A stretch of 64,000 nt of DNA from CAWIVH01 sp963839475 (GTDB lineage: Bacteria > Acidobacteriota > UBA6911). The notes beneath the pieces are model-generated. The model searched no databases, was not told the DNA's origin, and saw only the letters and a list, made by a program, of their open reading frames with translations. Both the position numbers and the translations under genes were made by a program. This document shows positions 61,098 to 64,000 of this stretch, piece after piece (position 1 is the first letter of the stretch; every line of letters starts with the position of its first letter). The stretch lies in the NCBI GenBank assembly GCA_963839475.1, contig CAWIVH010000017.1:62001-126000 (forward strand), written 5' to 3'.

Positions 61098-63979
61098 TTT
61101 TTTCCTCCGGCATGTGTACTAGGTTCAGAACCGCCCATCGCACGATTATGCGCCACGGCGCGCGCGGGACTGCCGGCGGCGGCAACCGCGCCGAGAGTTA
61201 CGCTCTCGTGGTCATGGATCTGCTGGCGCTCGTTGTTATCCTCGGGGCTGACCAGGCGTCGCTTCCCCGTAATCGCCTGCGAAGATTCTTCAGCCTTGAA
61301 ACGCTGGAAAAGCTTCTGCTCGCGCGCCGTCTGTTCGCTGTCTCCAAGGCCGCGATAGCAGAGCATCGCTGTGTAGTGCATCTGCAGATCCTCGGGATCG
61401 ACCAGCGAAACCCGTTCGAGCACCTTTAAAGCCTCAGCATACTCACGTTTCAAGAAGAGCATTCGCGCGAGTTGATTGAGCACAACGCGGTCACGAGGAT
61501 ACAAGCCTTCCACGATCTTGAGGGAAGCAATGGCAGCGTCGTAATCGCCGTCGGCTTTTTCCACCATGGCCTTGAAGAAATGAGCCCGGCCCAGGTTTGG
61601 ACTTATGGAGAGGGCTTTTGCCACGAAAGGCTTCGCTTCATCAGTCTCACCTTCCTGGGCCAGCGCCCGGGCGACATTGACCCAACCATCGGCATAGCCG
61701 GGCTCGGCTTCCGTCACCCTTTTGAAGGCATATTCCGCCCCTTTGAGATCGCCCTGGAGCAGCAGCCCTATACCCCAGTCGTTCCAGCGCTCGCGATCTT
61801 CCTTGTTGACTACTGGAGTCCAGTTCGTAGTTTCTCCCAATGGGATTTTGGTCTCGGCCTGGGCCAGCACCGTGATTGGCAGGTTGGGTATCTCTTTTTT
61901 AAAGATGCCCGAAACGTTGGCGGGGATATTCGCCACATCAAAAGAATACTCCAGGCTGTTGTGGTCTCTTCCGAGCAAAGCTGGATCCTGCCCTTCTTTC
62001 GGAACTCCGGCATAGGCAAACTGAGTATAATACCAGGCAAATTTCCTGTGGTTGAGCTTGGCCGTAAGGGTGATCGGACCCTTAGCATCCTTGGGAATCT
62101 TGATTCGATAGTGTGCCACGTCAGCCGATCCCGGGGGTATCAGCCGCACGTACAGCACGCTGCGCGCCTGCCACGCATTTCTCTTATTGATCGGATTACC
62201 CTCGGCGTCAAGAAGGTAGGATTTATAGAAATGGGCACCGGGCTCGACCGGCCCTTTGCCGTTCTCCGTGACCTGGCCGCTCCAGAAAATGACCTTTCCA
62301 TCCGCATCCCTCCCCTGGAGTTCCAGCCAGACATCGAATCCATCCACGGTCCCTCCCGGAAACAGGTGGCCTATCTTCCGGGTACGCACGACGACATCAA
62401 CCCTGGCCGTAGATCCAGGTACCAGCTTGACCCCGGATTTGTCTATCGGCGCGGCCATTTTGCCGACCTCACGCAAAACCAGCGTTCCTGACGAGTCGCC
62501 CTCCTCCCCTACACCCAGAGTCGTGGAGAGTTGGGGCCCCTCCCCTGCGCGGCGAAGCATTTTCATATCGGTTTCCTTTTCTTCCACCGGCGAAACCGAG
62601 AAAATATCGACAGATATGAAACCGGATTTGAGAAACTTCTCCACCTCACTCAATTGAGTATGATCGCCGTTCACCATCGCCAGGGCAGTATTGGCTGCGG
62701 CGAATCGGTGCGAGTGAACCTTGCCATTGATATTGCCGGGGTCTTTGGAATCCACCAGGGGCATATGGCAATCGCCGCAGGTTGAGGTTTTAGCCGGGTA
62801 ATAAAACGAACGGGCGCCCTGTCCGGAAACCCCGCTGGCCTGCCAGCTGTCATAATCATTGAAGCCGCGGAGCCAGCGCCAATCGTTGACCGGTTTGTCG
62901 AGATGGACTTTGTGGCAGGAGGTGCAGTAATCCGGCAGGCTCTCACCGCGCATGAACGGTTTGATGAACGTGCGCCGGTGAGGTTCGGGATTCAGGTTGA
63001 TCAGGAAGTTGTCGAGCGCGCGGATATATTTATTTTTGCTGCTGGCCAACTCATGCAGCGCAGGGTATTCGATCGTGAATGCGCCGTTCCCCATGGTGTG
63101 CTCCACATGAATGATGGAATGGCAGGAGGTGCACGCCAATCCATTCTGCGCCTCCGGAGTGTCGATTTGCTCCCTGATGGGCTTTTCAAACCGGCCATTG
63201 AAAAATACCGCGTGATCATGACACCCGGCGCACCAGCGGCTGGCCTTGACTCCGGCAACATCCTGCATGTATTCAATCGATTTGCGGTAGAACTGATTAT
63301 TAAAAGAGGCAAAATGATGCGCCGAGCTTTGAAACTGCTCGTAAACATCTTTGTGGCACTCGCCGCACCGTTTCGAATCCATGAAAAAGTTCGCCGGAAT
63401 GATTCCTCCGATATCGGTTTTTGCCGGCGAGGGGAAGAACGGCGACTGCGGTCCCTCTCCCTCCTCTTCCATCGTCAGAGGAGCCGTCAGCGGATTCGTA
63501 ATCTTGTCATGCGGATTAGGCTTCATCCTCTGATAGAGAGCCGTGGAAGCCGGAAGCAGGACAAGCACCAGCAGGGCGCCCATGTAAGAATGGCGCAGGG
63601 TTCGCCACCCTCCGCCCTTTTCGGAGGCCTGTCGAAAAAGGTAGGGCACAAGCGCAAGGACTCCCAATCCGGCCGTGATGATGTGAGCCCAGAGGATCCC
63701 CCGGTTCGGCCTGAGATTCCCGGCCCATGCCAGGTAGCCTCCTATGAACGCCGAGATCAGGAAGAACAGCGCAGCCGGCCCGGCGCCTCTCATGAGTTCC
63801 TTCTGGCGGAGCAGAAGGATGAGGACTGCAATCGCTATGGCCGTCCCCAGACCGAGATGGAAGAGCACATTGCCCATGTAAAAAACCGTAGGGTTGGCGA
63901 ATGCCCCGATATATGCGGTGTTGATCAGAAGCACTACCAGCCAAAACCCGACCCATTTTGCGAGTTTGCTGTTCGTCAT
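61094..63979 (-). CDS. Membrane multihaem cytochrome c with TPR domain
   Basis: A 961-residue protein. Four N-terminal transmembrane helices (about 10-155) are followed by a periplasmic part with five CxxCH haem motifs: CGECH, CAGCH, CTSCH twice and CGDCH. A beta-rich domain (about 480-700) follows, and then TPR repeats (RWNDWGIGLLLQGDLKGAEYAF, GYADGWVNVARALAQEGETDEA). Probably a periplasmic electron-transfer or cytochrome c554-like protein anchored in the membrane. The C-terminus is a low-complexity tail rich in Ala, Gly and His. The start at 63979 has GGTGAG upstream; a GTG four codons earlier is the alternative. Coupled to the ASPIC/UnbV gene. Confidence 0.9.
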   Translation of the reverse strand: MTNSKLAKWVGFWLVVLLINTAYIGAFANPTVFYMGNVLFHLGLGTAIAIAVLILLLRQKELMRGAGPAALFFLISAFIGGYLAWAGNLRPNRGILWAHIITAGLGVLALVPYLFRQASEKGGGWRTLRHSYMGALLVLVLLPASTALYQRMKPNPHDKITNPLTAPLTMEEEGEGPQSPFFPSPAKTDIGGIIPANFFMDSKRCGECHKDVYEQFQSSAHHFASFNNQFYRKSIEYMQDVAGVKASRWCAGCHDHAVFFNGRFEKPIREQIDTPEAQNGLACTSCHSIIHVEHTMGNGAFTIEYPALHELASSKNKYIRALDNFLINLNPEPHRRTFIKPFMRGESLPDYCTSCHKVHLDKPVNDWRWLRGFNDYDSWQASGVSGQGARSFYYPAKTSTCGDCHMPLVDSKDPGNINGKVHSHRFAAANTALAMVNGDHTQLSEVEKFLKSGFISVDIFSVSPVEEKETDMKMLRRAGEGPQLSTTLGVGEEGDSSGTLVLREVGKMAAPIDKSGVKLVPGSTARVDVVVRTRKIGHLFPGGTVDGFDVWLELQGRDADGKVIFWSGQVTENGKGPVEPGAHFYKSYLLDAEGNPINKRNAWQARSVLYVRLIPPGSADVAHYRIKIPKDAKGPITLTAKLNHRKFAWYYTQFAYAGVPKEGQDPALLGRDHNSLEYSFDVANIPANVSGIFKKEIPNLPITVLAQAETKIPLGETTNWTPVVNKEDRERWNDWGIGLLLQGDLKGAEYAFKRVTEAEPGYADGWVNVARALAQEGETDEAKPFVAKALSISPNLGRAHFFKAMVEKADGDYDAAIASLKIVEGLYPRDRVVLNQLARMLFLKREYAEALKVLERVSLVDPEDLQMHYTAMLCYRGLGDSEQTAREQKLFQRFKAEESSQAITGKRRLVSPEDNNERQQIHDHESVTLGAVAAAGSPARAVAHNRAMGGSEPSTHAGGKK

Positions 63980-64000
63980 TTTGAGACTCACCCGTTTGAT

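Noticed and set aside
1..64000. CRISPR arrays, tRNA or rRNA genes, insertion sequences, integrases
   Set aside because: No regularly spaced repeats, cloverleaf-like sequences or transposase/integrase-like ORFs were seen on reading both strands.

Overview
The window looks like chromosomal DNA of an uncultured or environmental bacterium, most likely Acidobacteriota. There is no rRNA gene here, so the phylum is inferred from content: a multihaem-cytochrome/TPR protein coupled to an ASPIC/UnbV FG-GAP protein, many secreted hydrolases, AmmeMemoRadiSam genes, DUF2891 and TPR proteins. Most of the window is GC-rich (clearly above 50% by eye). A block from about 10.35 to 17.2 kb is visibly AT-rich and stands apart.

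Layout. 1-7.7 kb: start of a membrane sensor running off the left edge, signal peptidase I, a secreted protein of unknown role, a TPR protein, a CCA-adding enzyme, an RlmI-type 23S rRNA methyltransferase and a formylglycine-generating-enzyme-like lipoprotein. 7.9-19.5 kb is the unusual part. It holds a three-domain fusion (PqqD-like, M50 site-2 protease, HlyD-like adaptor), a possible small RNA, and a tandem array of four tiny ORFs. Each tiny ORF has its own Shine-Dalgarno site, and the peptides end in ILWL (two of 10 residues) or ILWT (two of 19 residues). Next come a membrane HD-GYP protein and, convergent to it, a sigma-54 activator and a pseudokinase-AAA-TPR regulator that look like one gene broken by a +1 frameshift. 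19.9-31.3 kb: a peptide/nickel-type ABC importer without ATPases, a GNAT enzyme, a membrane protein that seems to start on ATT, HU, a polyprenyl-linked glycosylation cluster, an aminotransferase and a NifU-type scaffold. 31.5-46.7 kb: an apparently exported AmmeMemoRadiSam set followed by a membrane spermidine-synthase-like protein, TrpB2, a UroD-like enzyme, DUF2891, a zinc alcohol dehydrogenase, a PP2C phosphatase, an RCK channel-like protein and an FAD oxidoreductase. 47.2-64 kb: secreted TPR protein, GH38 alpha-mannosidase, D-aminoacylase, DedA, a halogenase-like flavoprotein with a carotenoid oxygenase, and the ASPIC/UnbV-cytochrome pair.

The best candidate for an undescribed system is the ILW peptide array with the PqqD-S2P-HlyD protein as possible processing/export partner. 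The HD-GYP and pseudokinase/sigma-54 proteins are possible regulators or responders. In the 19-residue pair, six identical residues are encoded by different codons, which is what selection on the peptide sequence would produce. Function (signalling peptide, RiPP-like product, or nascent-chain leader) is inference only.
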